Assembly: GCA_964561605.1 (NCBI GenBank)
Contig: CAZLQD010000029.1
Span: 186,001 to 250,000 of the forward strand
Direction: 5' to 3'
Length of the DNA stretch: 64,000 bases
Source: JALUZX01 sp964561605
GTDB lineage: Bacteria; Planctomycetota; UBA1135; JALUZX01
Made by a program: the position numbers and the translations under genes
The notes under the pieces: model-generated
The model's database searches: none
What the model was told of the DNA's origin: nothing
The model's input: the letters and a program-made list of their open reading frames with translations, nothing else
In this document: positions 27,179 to 35,400 of the stretch, in pieces
How positions within the stretch are numbered: the stretch's first letter is position 1
How the letters are laid out: every line of letters begins with the position of its first letter

Positions 27179-27388
27179 CCGTCAGCCCCGGCCGGCACGG
27201 GCATCCTCTCCCTTTCCTTCGTTGGCCCCGGCTGGCGGAGTCACGGCCCGAAGGGCCGTGCCGAGGACGTCCGGGGAGTGGCGGCGATTCCAAGAAACGT
27301 CCCCACCCCGCGGGCGCCCAGGCTTCCCCTGACGTCGGGGATGTTGCGGCTCTTCGAGCCGCACATCCCCGCCGGCAGGGGCTGACGG
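27179..27388. repeat. about 210-bp mosaic hairpin element with imperfect terminal inverted repeats
   Basis: The left end CCGTCAGCCCCGGCCGGC (27179-27196) matches the reverse complement of the right end (27371-27388) at 17 of 18 bases. Inside are two hairpins: CACGGCCC-GAA-GGGCCGTG (27242-27260) and a long one at 27338-27371 built on GCGGCTC-TTC-GAGCCGC extended by ATGT/ACAT and GGGG/CCCC. The left 100 bp are shared with the repeat block at 33438-33609. This looks like a REP/BIME- or MITE-type non-autonomous repeat; no transposase is nearby and I see no target-site duplication. Confidence 0.6.
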
Positions 27389-27583
27389 GGAAGAGAGCGG
27401 GAGCTGCCGGGAAGAGAGTGCGCGGGCCGGGCTACCCTTTCCGGCGGCTCCGAAGAGGGGCGGTGCTCATCTTCCCCAACTCCGAGCTTGCGGTGAACAG
27501 GAACCATATCAAGGATTTCCGCCGCTGGTTGATTGATTTCATGGCGGCGTTGTAGGGGGGCGAGGCTGTAGGCAGGGGGGGGG
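27389..27583. other. intergenic sequence without recognisable gene
   Basis: The 503-bp gap 27157-27659 holds the mosaic repeat (27179-27388), this stretch, and the 54-bp palindromic element (27584-27637). Here I see G-rich sequence and short frames with poor codon quality only; a G run lies at 27575-27583. Confidence 0.5.
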
Positions 27584-27637
27584 AGTGCGAAATATTTCGC
27601 GGTCCGGTGGCGAATACAGAAAAACCAGCCCCGGCAT
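27584..27637. repeat. 54-bp palindromic element, copy A
   Basis: This copy contains the perfect palindrome GCGAAATATTTCGC (27587-27600), followed by GGTCCG and ending in CCGGCAT. It aligns without gaps to 30871-30924 at about three quarters of positions. The palindrome arms differ between the copies by a paired change, so symmetry is kept. It lies 22 bp beyond the stop of the ELW-repeat gene. Confidence 0.6.
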
Positions 27638-27643
27638 GGTTTT
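27621..27643 (-). terminator. possible terminator of the ELW-repeat gene
   Basis: AAAACCA pairs with TGGTTTT around a 9-nt loop, 16 bp past the stop on the minus strand, and the T run continues one more base. The stem is short (7 bp) and overlaps copy A of the 54-bp element. Confidence 0.4.
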
Positions 27644-27659
27644 ATTGCTTTGCGGTATA

Positions 27660-30600
27660 TCAGCGGCCGAGGGTGAGGAGGACGGCGGGGGTCCAGTCGG
27701 CTCCCAAGGGGAGGAGGTTGGAGGGGAATTGGAATGCCTGGCCCAGGGCCTGGGCGCCCTCCAGGGCGGGGACGGAGGGGACGGAAAAGGACCGGCTCGG
27801 CGCCAGGGGGTAGGGAAGGAGAAACCGCCCGGGGTCCAGTTGGATCCACCCGGGGGCGCCCATGGGGAGGGGCTTGCCCTGAATGCCCAGGAAGAGCACC
27901 ACCGAGGTTCCTTTGGCCTTGTCCTCCACGGTGAAGGTGCAGGTCCCGCCCAGGACCGGGTCCGTTGCGGAGAGCCGGGGGACGGGGGGAAGGGCGGCGG
28001 CGCCGCGGCCTACGGGCTGAGCCGTGGCCCCGGGAAAGATGGCCCAGAGTTCCAACCCTTTGATTCCGTCGTCGGCCTTGAAGAGGAGGGTGCCTCCCGA
28101 GAGGACCAGCTCGTGGGGGGTGGAGGAGAGGGATCCCTTGCGGAGGTCCGCGGCGAGGAGGGTACCCTTGGGGGTCCCGTCGGTGACCCAGAGCTCCCTC
28201 CCGTGGACGCCGTCGTCGGCGGCGAAATAGGCCTTTCTGGATCCGGTGGGACAGAACCCCATGACCCGGCTGGAGGACGGACCGGGCCGGACGTCCTTGA
28301 GCAGGAAGGTGCCGCCGGGGGTGCCGTCGGAGATCCAGGGCTCGACTCCGTTCTTTCCGTCGTCCGCCGGGAAGAGGAGCTTCTTCCCCAAGGCGGCGGC
28401 GGCCCCCATGAAACCGCTTCCGGCGCCGGGGTTGATGTCCTTGACCAGGAAAGTCCCGGCCGGGGTCCCGTCGGTCCTCCAAAGTTCATGACCTCTGCTT
28501 CCGTCGAAGGCGGAGAAGAAGAGAATTCCTCCCGCGGCGACGGGAGACCGGATCGCCGCCCCGTTGGGCCCGGGCCGGATCTCCTTGAGGAGGACCGTTC
28601 CGGCCGCCGTGAGGTCCGTTCTCCACAGCTCGCTTCCCTTGGTCCCCTCGTTTGCGGAGAAGAGGAGGAGGTTTCCAAGGACAGCGAGATTCGAGGGATA
28701 GGATCCCTTCGGACCGGGGCGGATGTCCTTGACGATCCGGGTGGATGTGGCGGTGCCGGTGGTCATGTAGAGTTCCCGCCCCTTGGGCCCGGTGGCGGAA
28801 AAGAGGAGGACACCCCCGAAGGGTGTCAGCTCGGCGGGGTCCGAACCTGCGCTTCCCGGCTGGATGTCCTTGACCAGCGCCGTCCCCGCCTTGGTCCCGT
28901 CGGTCTTCCAGAGTTCGCGTCCTTCGGCGAGAGTGACGGCCGTGAAGTAGAGGGTGGAGCCCAGGACGGTCAGGTTCCTGGGGTCGCTTCCCATGAGCCC
29001 GGGCCGGATGTCCTTGAGAAGAAAGGTGCCGCCCGGCGTGCCGTCGGAGCGCCAGAGTTCCCTTCCCTTGGACGGGGTATAGGCGGAGAAGAACAGGAGT
29101 CTCCCCATCCATGTCAATTCCCTGGGACTGCCTGAATTCGGATACCCCGCGGAAGTGGCCCCCGGGTTGATGTCCTTGACCAGGACCGTGCCCGCCGCCG
29201 TCCCGTCGGTCTTCCAGAGCTCTCTTCCCGTCCTCCCGTCGTCGGCCTGGAAGTAGGTCGTTCCCCAGGCGTCGGTGAGCCCCGTGGGGTTGGATGGGTA
29301 GGTGCCCGGCCCTGGTGGGTTGATGTCGGCCGCAAGGCGGGTCCCTGCGGGAGTGCCGTCGGAGGCCCAGAGCTCGTAGCCCGAGGCGCCGTCACTGGCC
29401 CGGAAGAAAAGGAGGTTCCCGTGGGGGAAGAGTTCGTTGGGGTAGCTGGAGTTAGGCCATCCGTTGGACCGGAAACCCGGATTGATGTCCTTGACAAGAA
29501 CGGTTCCCTTGGCCGTGCCGTCGGAGCGCCAGAGCTCGGCGCCGATCTTCCCCGAGGTGTTTCCGTCGGTGGCCCTGAAGAAGATGAATCCCTTGAAGGG
29601 GGTGAGGAAGGAAGGGGCCGAGGATCCGCCGGGGGCGATGTCCTTTACCAAGGAGGTCCCCTGAGGTGTGCCGTCGGTCCTCCAGAGTTCGGCGCCGAGG
29701 CCGGCGCCGTTCGCGGCAAACAGGATGGTCGTCCCCAGCATCACGAAGTTGGATGGGTTGCTGCCCGGTGGGCCGGGGTTGAGGTCCTTGACCAGGAGGG
29801 TTCCCTTGGCCGTGCCGTCGGTCTTCCAGAGTTCCGAGCCGTTCTTTCCGTCCGAGGCGGCGAAGAAGAGGGTGTTTCCGGCGGGGAACAGGTTGTAGGG
29901 GGTCGAGGAAGAAGGTCCCGGGTTGATGTCCTTGACTTCGACCGTGCCCTGGGAAGTTCCGTCGGAAGCCCAGAGTTCCCGGCCGTTGGGCCCGTAGGCA
30001 CGGAAATAGACCCGGTTTCCCATGGCAACCGTGTAGGAGGGCGAGGAACCCCACCGTCCGGGGCGGATGTCCTTGACCAGGTAGGTTCCTCCCTGGGTTC
30101 CGTCGCTCCGCCAGAGTTCGGCACCCCTGCGTCCGTCGTCGGCCGTGAAGAAGAAGATGTTCCCCAGGGCGGCCATGTAATTGAGGTAGGTCACGCTGGA
30201 GCCGCTGCCGGGGCGGATGTCCTTGAGGAGGCGGGTGCCAGCCGCGGTACCGTCACTCACCCAGAGTTCTGTTCCCCTGCTTCCATCGTCGGCGAAGAAG
30301 AAGAGGAGTTTCCCCAGGGCGAAGAGATTGCGGGGGGCCGATCCGGAAGGACCGGGGCGGATGTCCTTGACCAGGACCGTGCCCGACGGCGTGCCGTCGG
30401 TCTTCCAGAGTTCGGGACCGTGCTTGCCGTCGTCGGCGGAGAAGAAGACGGCCTTTCCCATGGGGGTGAGATAGAGGGGTGAGGAAGAGGCGGCGCCCGG
30501 GTTGATGTCTTTTACGAGCCGGGTCCTCAGGTTGGTGGAGAAGGTGGCGAAGAGCTCCGACCCCATCGAGGAGGTATAGGCCCTGTAGACGAGGAGGGGG

Positions 30601-30758
30601 CCCAGGGGGACGAAACCGGAGGGATAGGAGGAGGGGTTGGAGAGGGCCTTGCTGTTGATGTCCTTCACCAGGCGGGGAGTCTGGGAGAGGCCGGAAAGGG
30701 AAAGCAGGGGGAGAGCCAGAAAGGGGAACAGGCGCGGAAGGCCGGGAAGGGTGCGCAT
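27660..30758 (-). CDS. secreted ELWxTDGT-repeat protein
   Basis: This 1032-residue protein has a signal peptide (LFPFLALPLLSLSGLSQ) followed by about 18 tandem units of roughly 48 residues. Each unit follows LFFSADDG..G.ELWRTDGT..GT.LVKDI.PG..GS. The first unit (SELFATFS) and the last (LELWAIFPG) are degenerate, and one unit reads ELYMTTGT. Such hyalin-like units occur in large surface proteins and probably build a beta-propeller or solenoid. The last 110 residues form a different beta domain of the kind found at the end of planctomycete exported proteins. GGAGGGACT precedes the ATG. No enzymatic motif is seen; adhesion or matrix binding is inference. Confidence 0.85.
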   Translation of the reverse strand: MRTLPGLPRLFPFLALPLLSLSGLSQTPRLVKDINSKALSNPSSYPSGFVPLGPLLVYRAYTSSMGSELFATFSTNLRTRLVKDINPGAASSSPLYLTPMGKAVFFSADDGKHGPELWKTDGTPSGTVLVKDIRPGPSGSAPRNLFALGKLLFFFADDGSRGTELWVSDGTAAGTRLLKDIRPGSGSSVTYLNYMAALGNIFFFTADDGRRGAELWRSDGTQGGTYLVKDIRPGRWGSSPSYTVAMGNRVYFRAYGPNGRELWASDGTSQGTVEVKDINPGPSSSTPYNLFPAGNTLFFAASDGKNGSELWKTDGTAKGTLLVKDLNPGPPGSNPSNFVMLGTTILFAANGAGLGAELWRTDGTPQGTSLVKDIAPGGSSAPSFLTPFKGFIFFRATDGNTSGKIGAELWRSDGTAKGTVLVKDINPGFRSNGWPNSSYPNELFPHGNLLFFRASDGASGYELWASDGTPAGTRLAADINPPGPGTYPSNPTGLTDAWGTTYFQADDGRTGRELWKTDGTAAGTVLVKDINPGATSAGYPNSGSPRELTWMGRLLFFSAYTPSKGRELWRSDGTPGGTFLLKDIRPGLMGSDPRNLTVLGSTLYFTAVTLAEGRELWKTDGTKAGTALVKDIQPGSAGSDPAELTPFGGVLLFSATGPKGRELYMTTGTATSTRIVKDIRPGPKGSYPSNLAVLGNLLLFSANEGTKGSELWRTDLTAAGTVLLKEIRPGPNGAAIRSPVAAGGILFFSAFDGSRGHELWRTDGTPAGTFLVKDINPGAGSGFMGAAAALGKKLLFPADDGKNGVEPWISDGTPGGTFLLKDVRPGPSSSRVMGFCPTGSRKAYFAADDGVHGRELWVTDGTPKGTLLAADLRKGSLSSTPHELVLSGGTLLFKADDGIKGLELWAIFPGATAQPVGRGAAALPPVPRLSATDPVLGGTCTFTVEDKAKGTSVVLFLGIQGKPLPMGAPGWIQLDPGRFLLPYPLAPSRSFSVPSVPALEGAQALGQAFQFPSNLLPLGADWTPAVLLTLGR

Positions 30759-30870
30759 AGTCCCTCCAGGGATGAGGTCGGGAGAGAAAGGGACTTCCTT
30801 ATTCTACGGGAAGGGCCGCTCCTGGGAAGGGCCGGGGCGGTTCAGCCGGAGAAAAGGCGGAGGCGGAGGA

Positions 30871-30924
30871 AGTGCGGAAAATTCCGCGGTCCGCCGTCGA
30901 GAATAGAAGAGCCGGACCCGGCAT
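30871..30924. repeat. 54-bp palindromic element, copy B
   Basis: This copy carries GCGGAAAATTCCGC (30874-30887) followed by GGTCCG and ending in CCGGCAT, the same order and length as 27584-27637. It lies between the TPR-gene terminator and the ELW-repeat gene start, 113 bp before that start. On the minus strand a TATTCT hexamer next to the palindrome could be a -10 box. Confidence 0.6.
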
Positions 30925-30928
30925 CAAA

Positions 30929-30962
30929 CAAACGAAAGGGGCGAAGGCGCCCCTTTCGTTTG
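30929..30962 (-). terminator. strong intrinsic terminator of the TPR gene
   Basis: CAAACGAAAGGGGCG pairs perfectly with CGCCCCTTTCGTTTG (15 bp) around a 4-nt loop, 16 bp after the minus-strand stop at 30979. It is followed by TTTGATG. It separates the TPR gene from the ELW-repeat gene transcriptionally. Confidence 0.85.
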
Positions 30963-30978
30963 AGCATACTGCAGGAGC

Positions 30979-33228
30979 TCAGCGCCCCCCTCCGCCTCCG
31001 CGGCGCCCGAAGCGGAAGCCTTCCTGGAGAGCCTTGTCCACTTCTTCCCATTTCCCTTTGGCGGCAAGTCCTTCCAGCTTGTCGATCAGGGTCTTCATAC
31101 GCTTGGCGAAGTCCTCGCGGCCCCTTTCCTGCATTCTTTCCTGGAAGCTCACAAGCCTCTCGATCAGGTCGGTGAAGGCCTTGTCCCGCTCGTCGGGCGG
31201 GAGTTTGGCGAACCGGGCTCCGAAGATGCCGCGCCTGCGCCCCGGGCGCCGGCCCTGCTGTTGCCCTTGCCCTTGGGCCTGGCCGGGACGCCCGATCGCC
31301 ATGCCCCTCCTGCGGGGTGCGGGGACGGGGGCCCCCTTCTTCACGGCCTCGAGCTCTTTCTTCATCCTGGCCAGCATGGCCTCCATCCTGCCGGCGAACT
31401 GCTCGCCCCGGCCGGACTCCTTCATCTGCTCGATGCGGTCCTCCATCCGCTGGATGACCTCTGTGCGCCGCTTGATCCATTCCTCACGCGAGAGGGGAGG
31501 CTGCTGGGCGCCGCCGGTCGGGCGTGCCCCGGAGCGTCCCCGGCGGGAACGCTGGTTCCTGGGGTAATACTTGTTCGCTTCCGCCCGGCAGGCCTCGGCC
31601 TTCACCGTGTCGTTCCTGTAGCGGCGGTAGAGGATCCCCAGGTTGGACCAGGCGTCGCCCACGGCTTCCTCCAGGAACTTCCGCCGGTCCTCCGTCCAGG
31701 ATCCCTTCTCCGATTCGATCATGGAGAGGCCGAGGTCCCTGGCCCGGATCAGCATCTTCTCGGCCTTGTCGATTTCGGTCCCCAGGTGAAAGACCTGGAC
31801 CAGTGCGCAATCGTTGAGGATGCGGGGATCGTCCGGACAGAATTCCACGGCCTTCAAGTAAGCCCTGTAGGACTCCTCCCATGCCCTGCGGGCTTTCACG
31901 GGGATTTCCCCGCCGGCCCGGCGGCGGCCGCCGGCGAGAGCGGTCCCGGCGTCGCGCAATGCGAGGCCGATGTTGTTGTACCAGAAACCCAGGTATTCCT
32001 TGCGGTCCGGGTGGCGGAGGATCAATTCCATGTAGAGATCGACTGCCTGGAGAAGGCTCTCCACGCGGGAATTCTTGTTTCCGGAAAGGAGGGCGCCCGG
32101 GGAGAAGCCCATCTTTCCTCCCAGGAGGCGCCTCCCCAAGGTCTCCATGGCGGAGATGTAGGAGACGCCGAACTTGTCCCGCTCTTCGAAGATCCCCGGC
32201 CAGGTCTCGAAGGCCTTTCCAAGAACCCGGCGGGCCGCGGGAGCGTCTCCTTCCTCCACCAGGAGCATTCCCCGGCCCACCAGGGCCATGGCGATGCTCT
32301 TTCGGCAGGATTTTTCGAAAGAAGGTGCCCTGCGCCAGGCTTCCTTCCAGGCTCTTTCCGCTTTGCCGTATGCCTCCACGGCGAGGCGTGACTTCTTTGC
32401 TTGCCGGAAAGCCTCGGCCCGGGCCATCCAGGCCCGTCCGAGATACCACCGTGCCACGGGGTCGGCCGGGTCCTCCTTCACCATCCAGGAGAGGAAGGCC
32501 CAGGCCTCGTCGAGGAGGCCAAGGGCCAGCAGGCGGTTCTGGAAATAGAGGTGGAGTTCCTGGGACCGGGGCAGTCGGGAGAGGCCCTTTTTCAGAACGG
32601 CCAGCTCGCCGGCGGTATCCCCATCCCATGCGTGGGCGTTTGAGAGGTAGATCCAAACCTGGGGGTCCTCCGGGACGAGAGTGGAGGCCTCCTGGAGGTG
32701 CCGGGAAGCCCGGCGGGCTTGGGCCTTTCTCTCTGTCTCCACGGACAGGTCCGGCAGGCGCCCGCAAAGGGCGGCGCCAAGGGCGAGGAGGGCTCTGCCC
32801 CGGGTCTTCGGGTCCTTTCCCGCAAGGGTGAGGGCCTTCTCGGCAAATTCCAGGCTTTCGGCGGCCCGGCCGGCTTCGCGGAGAATCCGGCAGAGAAGGA
32901 GGTGGACCTGGGGATCCCTGGTGCCCAGGTCGGCGGCCTTGCGAAGGGCCTGGGCCGCCAGGAAGAGGCCCCCGCCGAGCCCTTGCCTTCGGGCTTCCCG
33001 GGAAGCCTCGAAGAGGAGCCTGCCCTTCTTCGCCCAGAGACCGGGGTCGTCGGGGTTTTCACGAAGGGCCTTCTCCACGGCGCGGAGGGCTTTTTCCAAG
33101 TTTTCCTGCCCTGGGGCCCGGCAGAGGAGCACACCGGCGGGAGAGGCCGGCCCGGGGGAAGGGGGCGGGAAGTAGGGAAGGGGGGCCGCAAGGGCGAGAA
33201 GGCCGAGAATCGGGAGAGTCCTGGTCAT
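30979..33228 (-). CDS. secreted TPR protein with basic, Gln/Gly/Arg-rich C-terminal region
   Basis: This 749-residue protein has an N-terminal signal or anchor (LPILGLLALAAPLPYF). About 500 residues of TPR-like helices follow, for example NLEKALRAVEKALRENPDDP, SLEFAEKALTLAGKDP and AYLKAVEFCPDDPRILNDCA. After KYYPRNQRSRRGRSG comes a coiled-coil segment (residues 560-610), a low-complexity linker rich in Q, G, P and R, another coiled coil (FAKRMKTLIDKLEGLAAKGK), and an FGRRGGGGGR end. I chose ATG 33228 because it begins the hydrophobic segment. It probably acts as an envelope scaffold; no enzyme motif is seen. It is in the same direction as the ELW-repeat gene but has its own terminator. Confidence 0.75.
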   Translation of the reverse strand: MTRTLPILGLLALAAPLPYFPPPSPGPASPAGVLLCRAPGQENLEKALRAVEKALRENPDDPGLWAKKGRLLFEASREARRQGLGGGLFLAAQALRKAADLGTRDPQVHLLLCRILREAGRAAESLEFAEKALTLAGKDPKTRGRALLALGAALCGRLPDLSVETERKAQARRASRHLQEASTLVPEDPQVWIYLSNAHAWDGDTAGELAVLKKGLSRLPRSQELHLYFQNRLLALGLLDEAWAFLSWMVKEDPADPVARWYLGRAWMARAEAFRQAKKSRLAVEAYGKAERAWKEAWRRAPSFEKSCRKSIAMALVGRGMLLVEEGDAPAARRVLGKAFETWPGIFEERDKFGVSYISAMETLGRRLLGGKMGFSPGALLSGNKNSRVESLLQAVDLYMELILRHPDRKEYLGFWYNNIGLALRDAGTALAGGRRRAGGEIPVKARRAWEESYRAYLKAVEFCPDDPRILNDCALVQVFHLGTEIDKAEKMLIRARDLGLSMIESEKGSWTEDRRKFLEEAVGDAWSNLGILYRRYRNDTVKAEACRAEANKYYPRNQRSRRGRSGARPTGGAQQPPLSREEWIKRRTEVIQRMEDRIEQMKESGRGEQFAGRMEAMLARMKKELEAVKKGAPVPAPRRRGMAIGRPGQAQGQGQQQGRRPGRRRGIFGARFAKLPPDERDKAFTDLIERLVSFQERMQERGREDFAKRMKTLIDKLEGLAAKGKWEEVDKALQEGFRFGRRGGGGGR

Positions 33229-33437
33229 CGTGCCTGCGTCCTGGAGCAAGATGTTGGCAAAGAAGAAAGAATTCCGAGGCCGGAAGATCGGTAAAATTCT
33301 ACCTGTCTTACCGGGCCTGGTGTTCCCACCCCGTAACGGCTGGGTCGGAAAATTGTAAGGAAGAAGAGAAAGCCGGCGGGGACGGGGGTGATCATCCGTG
33401 GCGCAGATATCCACCCGGGACCGGGCCGCGGGATTCC

Positions 33438-33609
33438 GGCACGGGCATCCTCTCCCTTATCCTCGCCAGCCCCGGCCGGCACGGGCATCCTCTCCCTTTC
33501 CTTCGTTGGCCCCGGCCGGCACGGGCATCCTCTCCCTTTCCCTCGTCAGCCCCGGCCGGCCGAGTCACGGCCCGAAGGGCCGTGACGAGGACGTCCGGGG
33601 AGTGGCGAC
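33438..33609. repeat. 40-bp tandem repeat plus hairpin, related to 27179-27275
   Basis: Three units of exactly 40 bp start at 33438, 33478 and 33518, each opening GGCACGGGCATCCTCTCCC and joined by CCCCGGCC. A partial fourth unit runs into a perfect hairpin, GTCACGGCCC-GAA-GGGCCGTGAC (33564-33586), then GGACGTCCGGGGAGTGGCG. The same unit, hairpin and tail occur once at 27179-27290 in the same orientation. The two copies flank the ELW/TPR genes. Confidence 0.75.
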
Positions 33610-33733
33610 ACCCCCGAAAGCGTCACTACTTCCGCCCGGATCGAAGGCACCCACGCTGGATTTTCCTCTGGAAAACCCGTGACCCACCGGCCTGGAGGCC
33701 GGACGAATCGGGCGGTTGGGTGGGGGCGGCGGA
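33610..33733. other. rest of the 505-bp intergenic gap
   Basis: Between the TPR gene start (33228) and the stop of the next minus-strand gene lie a leader (33229-33437), the repeat block and this tail. The tail carries a small hairpin, CCGGCCT-GG-AGGCCGG (about 33689-33704). The leader contains GGTAAAATTCTACC and GTCTTACCGGG, which may be promoter or regulator sites. I see no gene here. Confidence 0.5.
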
Positions 33734-35245
33734 TCAGCTTTTTGAAGATGCCTCGGGTTCGTCCCCCTCCAGGGGCGAGAGGTCCAGGTCGGGGGGGGCG
33801 GGGGAGAGGGGCGGCGCCCAGTAGTAGTTGCGGCCCCTTGCGATCCGCCAGCCTCCCGGTCCTGGGGGAGAGGGATGCCTGGCCCCTTTCTCTCCTCCCG
33901 TGGTGAGGCGCCGCTCCCGGGTCCCGGCCAGCCAGGCCGCGGCGGCCCGGCAAGCCTCTTCCTGGATGGCCCGGTCCGCCGGAACCAGGCCGGGCTGGGA
34001 GGCGATCCAGGCGGGATCCATCCGGAAGGAGCGGAGCACCTCCTGGAGGACCCGGTCCGCCGTGATCTCCTTTCCCGGAAGGGCCCTCCAGCCTGCAAGG
34101 AGGAGTGGGCGCCAGATCTTCTTGCGTTTCCTCGGAGCCAGGTGGAGGGTGACGCAGATCGTGAACCCGGTAAGACGGGTCTTCCTCCCTTTGCTTTCGA
34201 AGAGGAGAAACCCGGCGTCCACCCGGGCCGTTGTTCCGTCCAAGCCCCTGAGGAGGCCGGCCAGGCCGGCTGCCATCCCGGGAAGGGGCGCTTCCCTTCG
34301 GATCTCCAGTCCTTCGGGCTCGAAGGGGGGCCGGAAGAGGTATTCTCGCACGAAACGGCATCCCGGCCGGTAGGCCAGGACCCGCAGGGATCCTCCCCAG
34401 GAGGAGGAATACCAACGCCCTTCCTGGAATCCCGTGGCCAGGAGCTCCGGGTCGGGCTCGACGAAGTAGGAGCAGCGCCTGTCTCCCAGGAAGACCTCCA
34501 GCTTGCCGTCGGGGGAGGTGAGTCTTACGGTTGGGGCGAAATCCAGGGGGCCTCTCTTCACCAGGCTCCCCTCGACCTTCCAGCGGGCCGGGACCCGGAT
34601 GGTGAAGGCTCCTTCCACCGGTTCGGTCCAGGAAAGGAAGGCCCTTCCAGGGGGAGGGCCTCCTTCCCCCGCGGGACCGGGTTCCTTGGAACCGTAACGA
34701 ATGCTCTCGGCGATCCGGGCGAGGCCGGGACGCAGAAGGTCGAATCCCCTGGAGGGTGCGGAGAGAACGTAGGCCATCCCCGTTCCTCCCCGGAGGGCGC
34801 AGTAGAGAAGGGCCTTCCTGTAGATGTCCTGGAGGGGGTATTCGACCAGGATGGAGGCCCTTCCCGGGTCCAGCTCTTCCTTGCGGACCACCCGGGCCCC
34901 GGGAAGGGAGAGGAAGCCCGGAAGGTGGGCGCGCTCCAGGTAGGCCAGGGCACTCTCCCCGGGAAAGGCGATCACCGGGAGGGCCAGGACGAAGGGGGTG
35001 GAAAGGTTCAGTTTTCCCCTGTCGCCGAGAACCCGCAGTCTCCCCCGGGGACCGAAGACGGCCCGGTAGTCCCGCGGATGGAGGACCGAGGTCCCTCCCG
35101 GGCCGCGGGAACGGATCCAGGATGACTCTTGCCGGAGGACTCGTCTCTTCCAGGGAGGACGGGCCTGGAGCCTTCCCCCTGCCAGGTGGAAGGCCAGCCC
35201 TGTGAGAAGCCAGGCCGCCCCGGTCCTCATCCTCCCCACGGTCAT
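33734..35245 (-). CDS. secreted protein of unknown function
   Basis: This protein of about 503 residues has an N-terminal signal (TGAAWLLTGLAFHLAGGRLQA) and then two beta-rich, possibly duplicated regions. Recurrent phrases such as AFTIRVPARWKVEGSLV and FLSWTEPVEG resemble PsbP/DUF1795-type domains, where a short exported domain begins 'F.v.vP.gW', but I cannot assign the family. Arg is very frequent. Starts at 35245 or 35230 both sit against GGAGAGG/GGGGAGG, so the exact N-terminus is uncertain. It is divergent from the membrane-anchored protein at 35401. Confidence 0.6.
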   Translation of the reverse strand: MTVGRMRTGAAWLLTGLAFHLAGGRLQARPPWKRRVLRQESSWIRSRGPGGTSVLHPRDYRAVFGPRGRLRVLGDRGKLNLSTPFVLALPVIAFPGESALAYLERAHLPGFLSLPGARVVRKEELDPGRASILVEYPLQDIYRKALLYCALRGGTGMAYVLSAPSRGFDLLRPGLARIAESIRYGSKEPGPAGEGGPPPGRAFLSWTEPVEGAFTIRVPARWKVEGSLVKRGPLDFAPTVRLTSPDGKLEVFLGDRRCSYFVEPDPELLATGFQEGRWYSSSWGGSLRVLAYRPGCRFVREYLFRPPFEPEGLEIRREAPLPGMAAGLAGLLRGLDGTTARVDAGFLLFESKGRKTRLTGFTICVTLHLAPRKRKKIWRPLLLAGWRALPGKEITADRVLQEVLRSFRMDPAWIASQPGLVPADRAIQEEACRAAAAWLAGTRERRLTTGGEKGARHPSPPGPGGWRIARGRNYYWAPPLSPAPPDLDLSPLEGDEPEASSKS

Positions 35246-35400
35246 CCTCTCCCACGCCCCTTCGATCCTTCCCGTTCCTGGATCGGCGGGGGCCTCCCCC
35301 TTTCCCAAGGTTTTGGAGCAAGGATTCGGGCCTTCCATCGTCTAATCTGGATTCATCCGGGCCGGGTGGAGGGAGAGGTTCCAAAGGGGATTCGTGTGCC

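Noticed and set aside
27660..30758. Regular repeats that might be a CRISPR array
   Set aside because: The repeats are about 145 bp, in frame, and translate to ELWxTDGT units; there are no spacers and no cas genes.
33438..33560. 40-bp repeats as a short CRISPR
   Set aside because: The units are contiguous, with no unique spacers between them.
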